From Ariolimax columbianus (taxonomy: Eukaryota; Mollusca; Gastropoda; Stylommatophora; Arionidae), in assembly GCA_036924085.1 (NCBI GenBank), contig JAVGWX010000005.1, forward strand, positions 97,192,172-97,256,171: a stretch of DNA of 64,000 bases. Reading direction: 5' to 3'. A program made the position numbers and the translations under genes. Below, one piece after another: positions 1-14,000 of this stretch; positions within the stretch are counted from its first letter, which is position 1, and each line of letters starts with the position of its first letter. A model generated the notes under the pieces. That model was not told the DNA's origin. It saw only the letters and a list, made by a program, of their open reading frames with translations, and did no database searches.

Positions 1-239
1 GGAAGATAAGCAAAAACCATGAGAACAACTGATACCAACAGTAATATAAATGAGACCAAGTACTTTATGAAAACATATTTCGGAAAAGGTTTCAGGTCAC
101 CAAAGAAATGATGTGCATAAACAGTTAAACAGGAGAAAAGAAGTGATAACCTTCAGAATAAACATATTTGAACAAGTGGTGGGAGTGCCTTCAGGATTTG
201 CATCAAGCACAAAAGATGAAGATATCAACAATTCTGTGG

Positions 240-480
240 TGCTGATAGACACAGTAAATGACATTGAAGCAGTCATTGACTCTTAATGGTATGTCAAGAA
301 ATATATTGTACTCATGCAGCCTGGCTGAGAAAATAGGGATCAAACTGGGAAGGTGAATCCAATCCCACAAATGTGGTGCTGAAACCAAATTTGTCAGACC
401 GAAAAGCGCAGATATCACAGCCATGCTGTAAACTACAACACAATACAATAAAAAGTTCTTTTTAGATAAAAAAAAGAAGA
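240..480 (+). repeat. Dispersed repeat, family H (GAAGAAG tail)
   Basis: This stretch shares a core with copies at 4510-4925 and 40930-41225: a segment near TCAGACCGAAAAGCGCAGAT, then ATCACAGCCATGCTGTAAAC and a short A/G-rich end with AAGAAGAAGAA. All three read in the same direction. The ends are not sharply defined and no target-site duplication is clear. It looks like a short non-autonomous retroposon. Confidence 0.5.
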
Positions 481-1139
481 AGAATCATTGAACGACTGCA
501 GAAACTATATTCAACATAGATACAGGGAATGTTAAAATGGACATCACCTTTACCATTTCTGGACACGCTCTATGGAGATTTCAATAACTTCAGATTGGTC
601 ACTGCTTTCTGTAGATATATTCAAGTTGAAGATGATAAGGGCAAGTACTTTGAAGATTTCAGCAGCCCTTGTCTGGCTACTGCTATCTTGAGATATTTTT
701 GAACTGATGTTTGAAAGCATATGATGGGAGGCAAAAACAGCAGATCAAATAGTCTGTTGGTCGCTTTGGCAAATATTTATATTTGAAGGTTGATGTCAGC
801 TTATAGAATAGTTTGGCATTCTCTCTGGAAAACATCTACACCACATGGTAGAAGACAATTGATATTATAGTCTGGTGTTAACTCTGGCAAACCACTACCC
901 CCCAGGGTAGAAGACAGCAGATAAAATAGTCTGGTGTTAACTTTCACAAACCTCTTTACTCCAGGGTATAAGACAGCACATAGAACAATCTTACATTATC
1001 TCTGGCATTGCTCTCCACATCAAGGTAGAAGAGAAGCAATAAGGTCAGTTGGTAAGCAGTCTGACTCAGCTTTTGACTCAGCATATGTGCCAAAAGTAAA
1101 GATTCTCACTCATCTTATGTGCCAGAACTAATCCTTGTG

Positions 1140-1890
1140 ACTTATCCTGCCATAAGTTAGGATTCTAATTCATCATAAATGTCAGAAGTAGGCAATCTGA
1201 CAGAGCTTAAATGCCAGAAGTAGGCAATCTGACAGAGCTAAAATACCAAAAGTACACAATCTGACAGAGCTAAAATGCCAGAAGTAGGCAATCTGACAGA
1301 ACCTAAAAGCCAGAAGTAAGCAATCTGACACAGCTTAAATGCCAAAAGTAAGCAGTGACTCTGATTGTGTGTCAGAAGTAAGTAGTGTGACTCATTTTGT
1401 ATACCAGAAGCTAGCATTCTGATTCAGTTTGTGTACCAGAAGTAAGCATGTCTGACTCATCTTGTACACCAGAAGCTAGCATTCTGATTCAGTTTGTGTA
1501 CCAGAAGTAAGCATGTCTGACTCATGCTATATGTTAAAAGTAAACAGTCTAACTCATTTTGAGTGCCAGAAGTAGGCAGCCTGTCTCAGATTGTATGTCA
1601 GAAGTAGGCAGCCTGTCTCAGATTGTCTGTCAGAAGTAGGCAACCTGTCTCAGATTGTATACTAGAAGTAAGCAGTCTGACTCAGATTGTATGCTAGAAG
1701 TAACCATCCTGTCTCAGATTGTATGCTAGAAGTAAACAGCCTGTCTCAGATTGTATGCCAGAAATAGGAAGCCTGTCTCAGATTGTATTTCAGAAGTAGG
1801 CAGTCTGTCTCAGATTGTATGCTAGAAGTAACCAGCCTGTCTCAGACTGTGTGCTGTAAGTAACCAGCCTGACTCAGATTATGTGTCACA
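1140..1890. repeat. Degenerate minisatellite, about 31 bp
   Basis: About twenty diverged units such as CAGAAGTAGGCAGCCTGTCT followed by CAGATTGTATG. The lower half carries a variant ending in GACAGAGCTTAAATGC. The array ends about 15 bp from the 5' splice site of the EGF exon at 1907-2073. Confidence 0.85.
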
Positions 1891-1906
1891 GGTAAGCTTG
1901 ACTTAC

Positions 1907-2073
1907 TTGACTACAGTTATAGCCGTATCTATTATCTGGACACCTCTGAGAGCATGTAGCACCAACATAACCTTCTGGACAAAAACAACGACCTGTCGTC
2001 ATTTCACAACTAGCATCATTGTCACACAGACACACTTGGTCACAATCTGGTCCGTACTCTCCATCCTTGCAAC
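1907..2073 (-). CDS. Laminin-type EGF exon (repeat 15 and start of 16)
   Basis: The last exon in view, 167 nt, enters in phase 1 after ACTTGTATAG and leaves in phase 0 before GTAAGT. It encodes CKDGEYGPDCDQVCLC, CEMTTGRCFC and GYVGATC, then the opening of the next repeat, CPDNRYGYNCSQ. That repeat must continue outside the window, so the gene extends below position 1. The donor lies about 15 bp from a 31-bp minisatellite, and the acceptor region is duplicated upstream (see the repeat at 2056-2300). Confidence 0.93.
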
Positions 2074-5000
2074 CTATACAAGTTGTATTCAATTAAATAT
2101 TTCTTACTAGCAACATCAAAAAGTAGTCAGAAAATCAATTTTTTTTACTGCCAACCAAAAAAACATTTGTATTAAATTAAACTCTTCATCCTTGTAACCT
2201 AAAAATGTTGTTTCAATTAGGTTCATCTTACTTACAACCAATACAAGTTGTATTTTGTTAAGTTTTTCTTACTTACAACCTTTTAATTTATATCAAATTA
2301 ATTTGTTCATGCTGCCAAATCAATCACAGTTTTCACAAATTAAGTTTTGCACATTTAAGTCTATAACAGTTGCATTAAAGTATATTTTTCATATCTGCAG
2401 GCTATAAAAGTTGTCACAAGTTAGAATACCATCTGAAATATGAATTAGTTGGGGAAATTTGAATCTGCAATGTTCATTGTTTGGTTATCTTTTTATCCAT
2501 GGACGTAGATAACGAGAGAGTTCAGATGGTGAACACGCTTCCATAGAGGTTTTGTAATTTAAAAAATTGCTACATTTCAAATGGAAACTGGAAAACAGAA
2601 CTTTGTATTTAATTAATGAACCCCTAACTTTTTATAAGTCGTATATACATCAATGACATTTTTATTTTCAGAGTAACAGATTTTAATTTTAAGTGAGTAC
2701 ACATTTTAAAGGTATATTTGATTTACATAACATTGAACCAAACAGCAATAACAAATCATATGCAGATACAACATGGCATTTGGTTGAAGGGCAAGAGCTG
2801 CAGTGTTTCTGGATTCATAACTACAATAACATCAATACACATATGTATAGATAATGAGAAAGTGATGCAGCAGATTACACTTTTCATATGCAAGCTATAT
2901 CAGTTCAGGAGAATGTTGTAATATTGCTAGCTGTACAAAATCTGTTACATCTAATTTACATATGTTGAGAGATCTCACTTACTTTCTTCAAGAAACATTT
3001 TAGATAAACCAGTTCTTCAACTGGTATTTAGGAAAATTCTAAAATTTCAAATAGGTCTTTAGGGGTTACATAAGAAATGTTCATTGAATCCTTAGGTTTC
3101 TAAGGATTCCATTAGAGATGGTGACTAAATCAAAAGGTCTCTAGGAGCTCCATAAGAGATGTTCATTGAATCCTTAGGTTTCTAAGGATTCCATTAGAGA
3201 TGGTGACTAAATCAAAAGGTTTCTAGGGGCTCCATAAGAAATTTTCATTGAATCAATAGGTCATTAAGAGTTTCATGAAATATGGTGAATGAATCAGTAG
3301 GTCTTATATTAGATGGGTCTCTAATAATCAATAGGTCTCTAAGGATTTCATTAGATGGTGGCTAAATCAATAAGTCTATAGGGATTCCCCCTGAGAGATG
3401 ATGATTGGATCAATAAGTATCTAGGGATTCCATGAGAGATGGTGATTGAATCAGTAGACCTCTAGACATTTCTTGAAAGATAGAGACTGAATCACTAGGT
3501 CTCTATGATTTTCATGAGAGATGGAGATTGAATCAGTAGGTCTTTAGGGATTCTCTGAGAAATGGAGAATGAATCAGTAGGTATCTATAGATTCCATGAG
3601 AGATGGTGACTGAATCATTTAGAAGTAGTTTATTAAAAAAAAGCAATCCAACTTAGCTCACAGTTGTGGACAGACACAAAATGGTCCTGTATGCCAATTA
3701 GCAATGAACAGAACCCTATTTTCTACTTCTAGTCTCTCTACAATTCTTAAAGTAGGCAGTGACAACAAAGGCAAATACAAGTATAAGTGGGATTTCAAAA
3801 TATAACCTTAATGTAGCAAATTCTTCAACACAAAACTTTAAGTTTTTGACGCCTCCTTGCATATTGTAAGCACTTGGAAAATATACATGTTTATAATCTT
3901 TATGATTATTAATAGTTTTGTTATTTAATATTGTCAACAGAACATGTATATTGTGTATGGCATTCCATTATAATATTTACAACTAACTGATCATGCTAAG
4001 ATACCATCAGCCGTAAATATAATCATCGTTCTACAGGGGTTCTTCAAGACCTGAAAAGATTTTCAGGGATTCCACAAGGACAGAAAGGCTGAGAAGAAAG
4101 AATAGAGTTCCACTGTTACAATTTAATAAGTTACAGGCACTCTCATAGCAAAAAGGAAAGACTCACTGTGTTTCACTTTAATAAGTTACATGTATTTCTG
4201 TAACAGAAAGGTTAGAGCTAGTTGTTACACTTTAATAAGTTAAAGATATTTCTGTAACATAAATTTTGGACTTAGCTGTTATGTTTTAGTAAGTTAAAGG
4301 TATTCCAATCGCAGAAAGGATAGTCAACCAGAAACTTTAATAAATTACAGGTATTCTAGTGGAAGATGTTTTAAAGGATAAAGTGCAAGAGATGTCATTT
4401 AACATAGTCTCACGTCTTGTGGGATGGACTTTTTCTGTATGTCAGATGTACCTGCTGTTATTTCAATTTTTGCCTCTGTATTGCTTCTTTAACATTGTCA
4501 ATTAATATTTTTCTTGGGGATAAAGATGCAGTGAATGAGATGACAACATGAGGTAAGGGGGGGTATACTGATTTCTTACATCAGGGTCAGCAAACAATGG
4601 CTGTTCAAGATTCTATTCTGCCTTCAAATAGCAGCCTTTGAAACAAGCTGCATCCATGCAGACTGGGTTGTTGTTGTTGAGTGCCCACAATGAGTAAGTC
4701 TACTTTTTAGTGCACCCTGAAAAGGGCAGTGGTGGGTTGCAGTATCTAGGACTGAGTGAATAAGGATTACAAAGGCAAGCCTGGTTTTTATAATGTTCCA
4801 TGCTGGCACTGGGTGTGTTACACCAAAAGGCTCAGATATTGCAGCTTCTGTGTAAACTACAACATAATGTAGCAAAATGCCCTGTCAAAGCAAATGACAA
4901 TGAAGATAATTGTCTTGTTCTTCTTCTTGCTATGAAGTTCTGTTATTTTGAGGGCAAGTGTTGAATCACTTTTGTCAAATATAAGTACTATTCAAAAACA

Positions 5001-8000
5001 CTTACATTTTTTAATATGTCAATATGTGCTATACAGCACATTTTTCACCTGCTGTCAATGTTTTCTTTGTCTCACTTTCTAGCAATAATGACAGATTTTT
5101 CATACTTAGAATTGAACAAATAATTAATAGCAAGCACAACATCAATACAGGAAGCTTACCAAAAACCCAAGATGCTAAAGGGAGGAAAAATATGTGTATA
5201 GTATTATTATCTATCCAAGAGTATACATTAAATGGTTTGGACATCTTTTTTTTCTTTACAACTCTGAAAGCATTCACATTGGAGAACAGAAAGGAAGTGA
5301 TGTAATAAACAACCAGGTATCGATTAACAGACATACAGGTGAACAATACACTTTCTTGCAAGGGATGATATGATTTGGCCAACTGTCTCCTCAAACATAG
5401 TACAACCATTGGCCTAGACTTCCTCACACCCAACTAAAGCAATTATAGAACCCAGAAGTCTGTATCTGAACATATGCAGTAATTGTTTCAATAATAATTG
5501 TTTTACATGATGAGTTTGCTTATCCCATATTCTATTATGTTTAATCGCCCTCTATGATATGCTTGGAAGGTTACAATGACCCTATTATTCTCCACTCTGG
5601 TAGCTACTCGAGCAATTATCTTATTTAGTTTATACTAGAAATATGGGGGTAAGTAGTTCATGAAATTACTCATAAAAACCTTTCTTACTTCTGATAATAA
5701 GGCACATAGTTGCCATTTGTATTGATTGTGCTAGTTATTTTCATTTTCTTGTTAAACAGTATCTATAACTGGAGATGACAGAACAATGCTTGGGTTTTCC
5801 ATTGTGTTACAGTTTGGTTCTTGACTCTCATCACTATTTCTGGTACTTTTCCAAGCATTGTTGTCATCCTTATATCACTAATTTGATTCGCCTAGTCTGA
5901 GAGCTTTGCCATCATAACTTTGAGTTTATTAGTCTTTGGCTATCATTATATCTTGGCAGTGTATGTACAGTAGTTTGCCGTTGCTTTCTACCACAGATCT
6001 GGTCGCTCTCTTGCTTTCAGAGTGTCCATTTTATATAACACGTAGTTTGTCTGACCAATCAAAGACGTTTTTATGTGGAAAGGAAAGAGCTGTGCTGCTA
6101 TACACTAGCAGACACATGGAACCTAATGTGAGTTAGACAGGAGTAGGGCAAATAATAGAAACCAGACCATTCTAGTCTCCTAGGAAGTGACTGTCTCTCA
6201 CTATGAGGTATTATCCTTTACATGCTCCTACACTACACTACAGACCTTATATCTGTATCATCTCACATCCTACAAAACACTGTAGCAGTCAAAAATTAGA
6301 TTAGGTCAGTAGCCATCTCCCCACTATAGGTCGACCTAACTGAATCGAACAACCTGGATGGTTTAATCAAACAGACCATTTCTGCTAATCTTTGACGGTA
6401 TACTCCCACTTGTAGTATTGTCTTCTTGTAGTAGCATGTTTTCACATTTTATTTTCTGCCATTATAGTTTTAAGAAATGTGGCATGTCTTTTGATATGCT
6501 AAAAATATTTTGTCTGACTCTTTTTTTTACCCCAATTTCTCATAGACTGCCTAACTTGTTATCTTTTCTTTTCACAAACTGAATCTCATTCTTTTACATG
6601 TTCACATTTAAAAAGGTTGCAATTATCTCCTGCAATTGTTTGTTCATTTTTCATATTCCTACTAAATACAGTAATGTATATTACACACAATACTTGATTA
6701 TTCACATGTTTAATTTATGAGTTTTTGGTGGGACGCCCATACCTGTCGTATGCTAATTAATACATCTTTAGACATTCCTAATATCGGGCATTCTCCATTA
6801 TTGTATCTGTAAGATAGGAGAAGCTATTGACCTGTTTCAGTATGCAACGTTTATTCTTATTTATAGATTGAGGAGTGCGGCCAACGGCCCCTGAATTTAG
6901 ATTACAAACTCAACCTACAAGGTTCACATCCCGTCATGCTCGGTTTGAAAAATGTGATATGTTATGGTTTTTTTCATGATATAATCACTTCGCCTAGTCA
7001 ACTCAGCTGTAAATGGGTACTTGATGAAGTTTTAGAACAATTTCGTAGCCACCACAGGGGCTACAAAGTTTGTACTCTGTCATTATCACTTTCAGCATTA
7101 AAAGGGACCGAGCACATATGAGGGTGCTCTGGTAAATGAAGTCTGTTCTATGAGACTTTTTACATAGGTCAAGTGTGATGAAATCTTGCTTGATGACAAT
7201 ATTATCAAATCAAGCAGATGGGATATATATATATATATAAATATATATATAAATGAACTGCTGGATGCCAGTATGGGCAGTAAACCATCAATATATACTA
7301 ATGAAGGCATCAATTTTAAAAACTGAAAAGGGATCAATGAATGTTAGCACTGTAACCTGTCAAATATGTTGTAAGAAGTGCAATTAAAGAGGGCCAAAAG
7401 AAGGCATCAATATAAAAGAATACAAATCATTGGTTGTGACTGCTGCAGGAAGAAAACAGTATCAGTCATCAATCCCTCCAACAGAACCCAGCATGCGGAA
7501 AAATGAAAGGTTTAAAGAAAAAAGATGTATGAAAATTGTAACAGCAGTATAGTGTTGCTTACCAGCTTTCAGCTTACTAAGGGCAGCCTTGTCTTTCAAC
7601 ATTTTTTGGTTCTTCTGTGTGGGCTTCTTGTGCCCCTTGATGTCTCCACCTTCCCTCCATTCGTGTTTGTCTTTTGTTCTCTCTGGCAAAGATGTCAATG
7701 AAAACAGATTAACAGAATATTGAAAATGGCAACAGAAGTAGACAGTAGTCAATTATACAAAGTATAAGGAAGGTCAATATTTGTCAATAATAATAAGTTT
7801 AATACATTTTATTATAGTTTAAATCCTTATAAAGCATAAGGTTACACCTACAGATGGTTGCTAAGAGGAAGCCTGTGATGAGCAGTTTGCGTGCTCTTGC
7901 AATTGTGGTTATCCTAGCAATTTGTTGTACTAGAGGTTGCTAGTCCCATGTGCAACACTCTCTAATTTCTTTCTCTATGTATATGAATGTTGATAGTACT

Positions 8001-11000
8001 ATTCTTTCCTCCCCAACTAGAAGACAATAGATCTATATTGCGTAATCAGACCATAAAGTGGCTGTAATCTTAGTGTCTGTGACAGACAAATAATAAAATG
8101 GGGCAGTTTCAAATTGAGAAATCAGGTATGTGTCAGGAAATGTAGAAACTCTGAAGGTAATCATCATCTAGCATGTCCTTTGGGGAGTGTTGATCTCATC
8201 ACAGCTGGACTGTACGTCTCTCGATCTTTAGTCAATTCTCCTGTCTCCATAACTGTCATCTGTAGAATGAACATCTTTGATATCCTTCATTTTTATTTCT
8301 TTTTCAGTCTGCTTCTGTCTGATTTTCCAGGTACCATATCCTCTACGATCGGTTTTTTTAAGACCATTGCAGTGTTTGATGTGGTCAAAGTATTTGAGTT
8401 TCCTTGATGTGATGCTGTTTACGAGAGTGTTTGATGTGGTCAAAGTATTTGAGTTTCCATGATGTGATGCTGTTTACGAGAGTGTTTGATGTGGTCAAAG
8501 TATTTGAGTTTTCATGATGTGATGCTGTTTATGAGAGTGTTTGATGTAGTCAAAGTATTTGAGTTTCCTTGATGTGATGCTGTTTACGAGAGTGTTTGAT
8601 GTGGTCAAAGTATTTGAGTTTCCATGATGTGATGCTGTTTATGATAGTGTTTGATGTGGTCAAAGTATTTGAGTTTCCTTGATGTGATGCTGTTTGCGAG
8701 CCAATTTTGTTCTACAATTATTTCACTCAGGATGTCTATGTTATTTTTCCCTTTTTAACTATCCATTGTATTCTGCAGCATTTTAGCTTGAAGGATTCAA
8801 TTTTATTTTGTATTGTTTGTGAGATTTTCATTTTTTCACATTTGTATATGCAGCAGGGCAAATGCATGCCCGCAGGATTTGTATTTTTGCTTTTTAATGT
8901 TCTACCACAGTGTTCCTCATTTTATTTAACCACTGCACTGTTAGGGCCGTTCATCTTCTGATTTCTTTTTGGCAGTTTCCATTGTTGCAAATAAGGAAGC
9001 CAAGATATTAACAACTAGTAAGGTTAGTAAATTGCAAATTGTTCATTACACATAAAGTTCTTCTCACAAGGTGAACTTCGGATAAGAAATGATCCCATCA
9101 GAAATGTGAATTCATATATTTACCTGAACACAAGATTTCATGAAGGATAGAAGCAATATGCTTCAGCCTCAATTGTATCAAACCCATACATCAACAGATG
9201 AGAAAGAACAAGGTAGGAGCTCACAGCTTCAACACCATGGTTATTCAAGCCATGGTTGCGAGAAATGGGATCTAGAAAAACAGATGCAGAAAAGCGTCAA
9301 GTTGCTCAAAGGACAATGGAGCGCATTCCAGAGTCTGTCTATGGTGCCAAACTCACAACACAGAAATCAGTTGACTGATGTACATGTTTTATGTTACCTA
9401 ATGTATGTTTTCTGTTATCTGGTGTATATGTTTTCCGTTGTCTGGTAGCCATGTTTTCCATTGTCTGGTGTACATGTTTTCCCTTGTCTGGTTTATATAT
9501 TGTCTAGTGTAAATGTTTTCTGTTGTCTGGTGTATATGTTTTCTGTTATCAAATGCAAATGTTTTCTGTTGTCTGGTGTATATGTTTTCTGTTATCAAAT
9601 GCAAATATTTTCTGTTGTCTGGTGTATATGTTTTCTGTTATCAAATGCAAATGTTTTCTGTTGTCTGGTGTATATGTTTTCTGTTATCAAATGCAAATGT
9701 TTTCTGTTGTCTGGTGTATATGTTTTCTGTTATCAAATGCAAATATTTTCTGTTGTCTGGTGTATATGTTTTCTGTTATCAAATGCAAATGTTTTCTGTT
9801 GTCTGGTGTATATGTTTTCTGTTATCAAATGCAAATGTTTTCTGTTGTCTGGTGTATATGCTATCAAAGCTAAAGATACTTGACATTCTTTTGATTATTG
9901 TCACTACTAGGTTACATTGAGTCATGTATGGGACATATTTGTGAGGCAAGTGTGCAGACACTTCTACCTTTACTGCAGTTCTTGCCATAGAATCCAGAGC
10001 GACACATGCACTGCCCAGTCACATGATGACAGACCATGTTCTCGTCACAGGTGCACCTCCCTTGACAGGCTTGGCCAAACATGCCTGGCTCACATTCTGA
10101 AAGGATACATGGTCAGTTATCATAATCTTCACATTAAATTGACTGTCAATCATTACACAAACTTAAATTGATGTCAGCATTTCTTGAAGGCCTATGCTCC
10201 ACAGGCAGCTGAAACGGTTTTTATTTATTTGCTGTGATTGTTCATATTGCTTGAACTGGCTGAATGAGATCTATAAATGAGGAATAAAGCTCATTTATCT
10301 GTGCAGTCACCATACAGTGTGTAGGCTTAGTTTACATTTCCCCCTCAATAGAAATAAACCTATGCCGTATCAAGGATTTGAGCAACAGTCCCTTTGGCCA
10401 AGAGACTGGCAAACAAATCCATTGTCACCATTGATTACTAAGGCTCTTCCTTATCACCATCATCGTCATCAAAACCTTTTAGCTCTCTATAGAGCAAAGG
10501 TCTTCAACAAACATGCGTCAAGCAAACCACCTAAAAATCCAGCTCATTTTGTAACTGAAGCAGTGACTGAGAAAAAATGAATCATTTATTTATCTACTGA
10601 TCCTTGGGACACAAGGCTGTGAGAAAACAGTAATAATTTATTTGTCTAGTTATCCTTGGAAAACAGTGCCAAAAGAAAAGAGTCATCACTTATTTGTCTA
10701 GTTATCCTTGGAGAACAGTGCCAAGAGAAAAGAGACATCACTTATTTGTCTAATTATCTTTGGAACACAGATTCATGAAAAAAAAGTCATCATTTATTTG
10801 TTTAATTATCTTTGAAACACAGAGCTGTCAGAAACAAATAGTTGTAATTTATTCTAGTTATCCTTGGAAGACAGAGCCATGAGAAATAAGTCATTTATCT
10901 ATCAGGTTCTTTTTGGAACATAGGGCACTGGAACGAAAGTCATCATTTAAACATCTGCTTCTTTGAACAATGTGCCTTGAGAATAAAGGCATCATTAATC

Positions 11001-14000
11001 AGTTTAGCTCTTCTTTGACCTAAAGATACCAGAAAATTATTTTTTATCAGAGAGTGGTGAATGCTTGGACTGCATTGCCACAGGAATTAATGGATGAAGG
11101 GCCAATTAATGCATTCAAGAATAGATTGAATGTGCATAGTTATTTTTAAATCAAGTGAAGAGGGACGGCGTGGCATAGTAGTTAAGTAATACGGCTCACA
11201 ACCAGAAGGTGCTGGGTTCGATCCCCATCACAGCATCGGCCGTTACCCCAGGGAAGCAAACCCTTAGAAAATGCAGGAGGAAGCAGACCCTTACATAAAT
11301 GCATGCTGAAGTCGGATGCACTGGGCCGACCGGCGCAAAATAAAAACCACAGTGTAACACACACCCGCCTTGGGGATTAGAGAAATAAGGCGAACGCAAA
11401 AACAAAAAAAAATCGTGAATGTAAAAGAGACTTGTTGTATACAGACTTTAACAGAGTCTTCTAAATCAGTATAAAAACGTTAAGTCGTCAGATAAGTTAA
11501 AAATAAAGTACCAGAGAGACATCATAACCTTAGGCAAGGACGCAAAGAATGAAGCAACGGGAGAGCAGAACACATGGTGAATCAGCTGATAACTGAGAAC
11601 ACGCAGGAGAGTGATGCCGTCATATAAACCGACGGATCAGTGCTGCACTTTTGGACATCAGGCTGGGGCTTCTTGGTTAGAGTGATAGGACAGGTCATTG
11701 CTGAGCTCAGTAGTGCATACATGTCAATAACCTCCAGTGTGAGAATGGAGATGGAAGCATTGACCTCAGCACTGATGTGGATATCTGAGACTTCTATAAC
11801 AAGGGCAGTCATCGTGACAGACGCACAAGCTGTATTTCAGAAGGTACAGAAGGGATGGCTTAGGTTGAGGCCTCAAGCCTCCAGGGGTTGACATGGATCT
11901 ACTGTCCTGCTCATGCTGAGGTTCAGGGCAATGAAAGAGCTGACATCATTGCTTCACAAGCTCCCATCATGGGCACATTAGTGATAGATAGAAGTGACAT
12001 TTTGAAATCAATCAATGACCGCCTGCTAGATGAGGACACCACAATAGATGAAGCAGCAATCCACAGACTGCAAAGTTTCAACATTAAACAAGGTTCGAGT
12101 AGAGTATGGCGCATGAGAGGATGAAGCAGGAGAGTGTACAACCAGCGAACTACAGGGATCATCAGCATCCATACCTTATGCCATTTGAAGAGAGAAACTG
12201 AGTACCTATGGGTATGCCAGAAGTGCAGTGACGTAAATTCTTAGAAACAGAAATAGAAAAATGAAGTCATCACTTATCATTCTGGTTCTCCTTGTAACAT
12301 AAAGCCTCAAGAATAGTCATCATCCTTTACCAGTCTGATCTCCTTGTAACATAAAGCCTCAAGAATAGTCATCATCCTTTACCAGTCTGATCTCCTTGTA
12401 ACATAAAGCCTCAAGAATAGTCATCATCCTTTACCACTCTGATCTCCTTGGAAATTTATTTCTCAATAAAAAATTTCAGCCATTCTTTTTCATTGCTCAC
12501 TGAGCATAGGAATACAAATGGCACGTGGCACCAATGATGTTTTCTCCATCTCTGCCATGAGGATTGTTTTCTCCATCTCTGCCATGAGGATTGTTTTCTC
12601 CATCTCTGCCATGAGGATTGTTTTCTTCATCTCTGCCATGAGGATTGTTTTCTCCATCTCTGCCATGAGGATTGTTTTCTCCATCTCTGCCATGAGGATT
12701 GTTTTCTTCATCTCTGCCATGAGGATTGTTTTCTCCATCTCTGCCATGAGGATTGTTTTCTTCAACTCTGCCATGAGGATTTTTTTCTCCATCTCTGCCA
12801 TGAGGATTGTTTTCTCCGTCTCTGCCATGAGGATTGTTTTCTCCATCTCTGCCATGAGGATTGTTTTCTTCAACTCTGCCTATTATTATTGTCCTGTATA
12901 ACTTTGCCAACAAGAACCGTCTCTTTCAATTCTAACAACAAAGACTGTCTCCTTTTACTTTACCCACTGGGGACAGTTAAGTGACATGGCATACAATCCG
13001 AAGGTACTGGGTTTGATCCCCACACAGCACCGGCCGTTACCCCGGGGAGCAAACCTTTAGAAAATGCAGGAGGAAGCAGACCCTTACATAAATGCATGCT
13101 GAAGTCGGATGCACTATGCCGACCGGCGCAAAATAAAAACCACAGTGTAACGCACACCCGCCTTGGGGATTAGAGAAATAAGGCGAAAGCAACAACAACA
13201 AAAAAACTAAAATCGTGAATGTAAAAGAGACTTGTTGTATACAGACTTTAACAGAGTCTTCTAAATCAGTATAAAAATGTTAAGTCGTCAGATAAGTTAA
13301 AAATAAAGTACCAGAGAGACATCATAACCTTAGGCAAGCAATGCAGAGAATGAAGCAACGGGAGAGCAGAACACATGGTGAATCAGCTGATAACTGAGAA
13401 CACGCAGGAGAGTGATGCCGTCATATAAACCGACGGATCAGTGCTGCACTTTTGGACATCAGGCTGGGGCTTCTTGGTTAGAGTGATAGGACAGGTCATT
13501 GCTGAGCTCAGTAGTGCATACATGTCAATAACCTCCAGTATGAGAATGGAGATGGAAGCATTGACCTCAGCACTGATGTGGATATCTGAGACTTCTATAA
13601 CAAGGGCAGTCATCGTGACAGACGCACAAGCTGTATTTTAGAAGGTACAGAAGGGATGGCTTAGGTACAGGTAGATAGCAGCTGTTGAGGCCTCAAGCCT
13701 CCAGGGGTTGACATGGATCTACTGTCCTGCTCATGCTGAGGTTCAGGGCAATGAAAGAGCTGACATCATTGCTTCACAAGCTCCCATCATGGGCACATTA
13801 GTGATAGATAGAAGTGACATTTTGAAATCAATCAATGACCGCCTGTTAGATGAGGACACCGCAATAGATGAAGCAGCAATCCACAGACTGCAAAGTTTCA
13901 ACATTAAACAAGGTTCGAGTAGAGTATGGCGCATGAGAGGATGAAGCAGGAGAGTGTTCAACCAGCGAACTACAGGGATCATCAGCATCCATACCTTATG

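Noticed and set aside
5024..5433. Overlapping frames of 93 and 134 residues on opposite strands
   Set aside because: No recognisable domain, no splice context fitting the host gene, and stops just outside. One could be eroded transposon sequence, but nothing supports a gene.
9461..9883. Overlapping open frames rich in FCYQMQ / CFLLSN repeats
   Set aside because: Three frames of one 46-bp minisatellite all stay open, which is a property of the unit and not of a gene.
11161..11240. tRNA gene with A and B boxes
   Set aside because: It is the head of a SINE present in four copies with a common body and A-rich tail; the clover-leaf is not intact.
12490..12913. Long periodic open frames on both strands (MAEMEKTIL, NNPHGRDGE and ISAMRIVFS repeats)
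   Set aside because: They follow from a 27-bp minisatellite whose unit is a multiple of three and has no stop. No start context, splice sites or domain; the same holds for 14726-15203.
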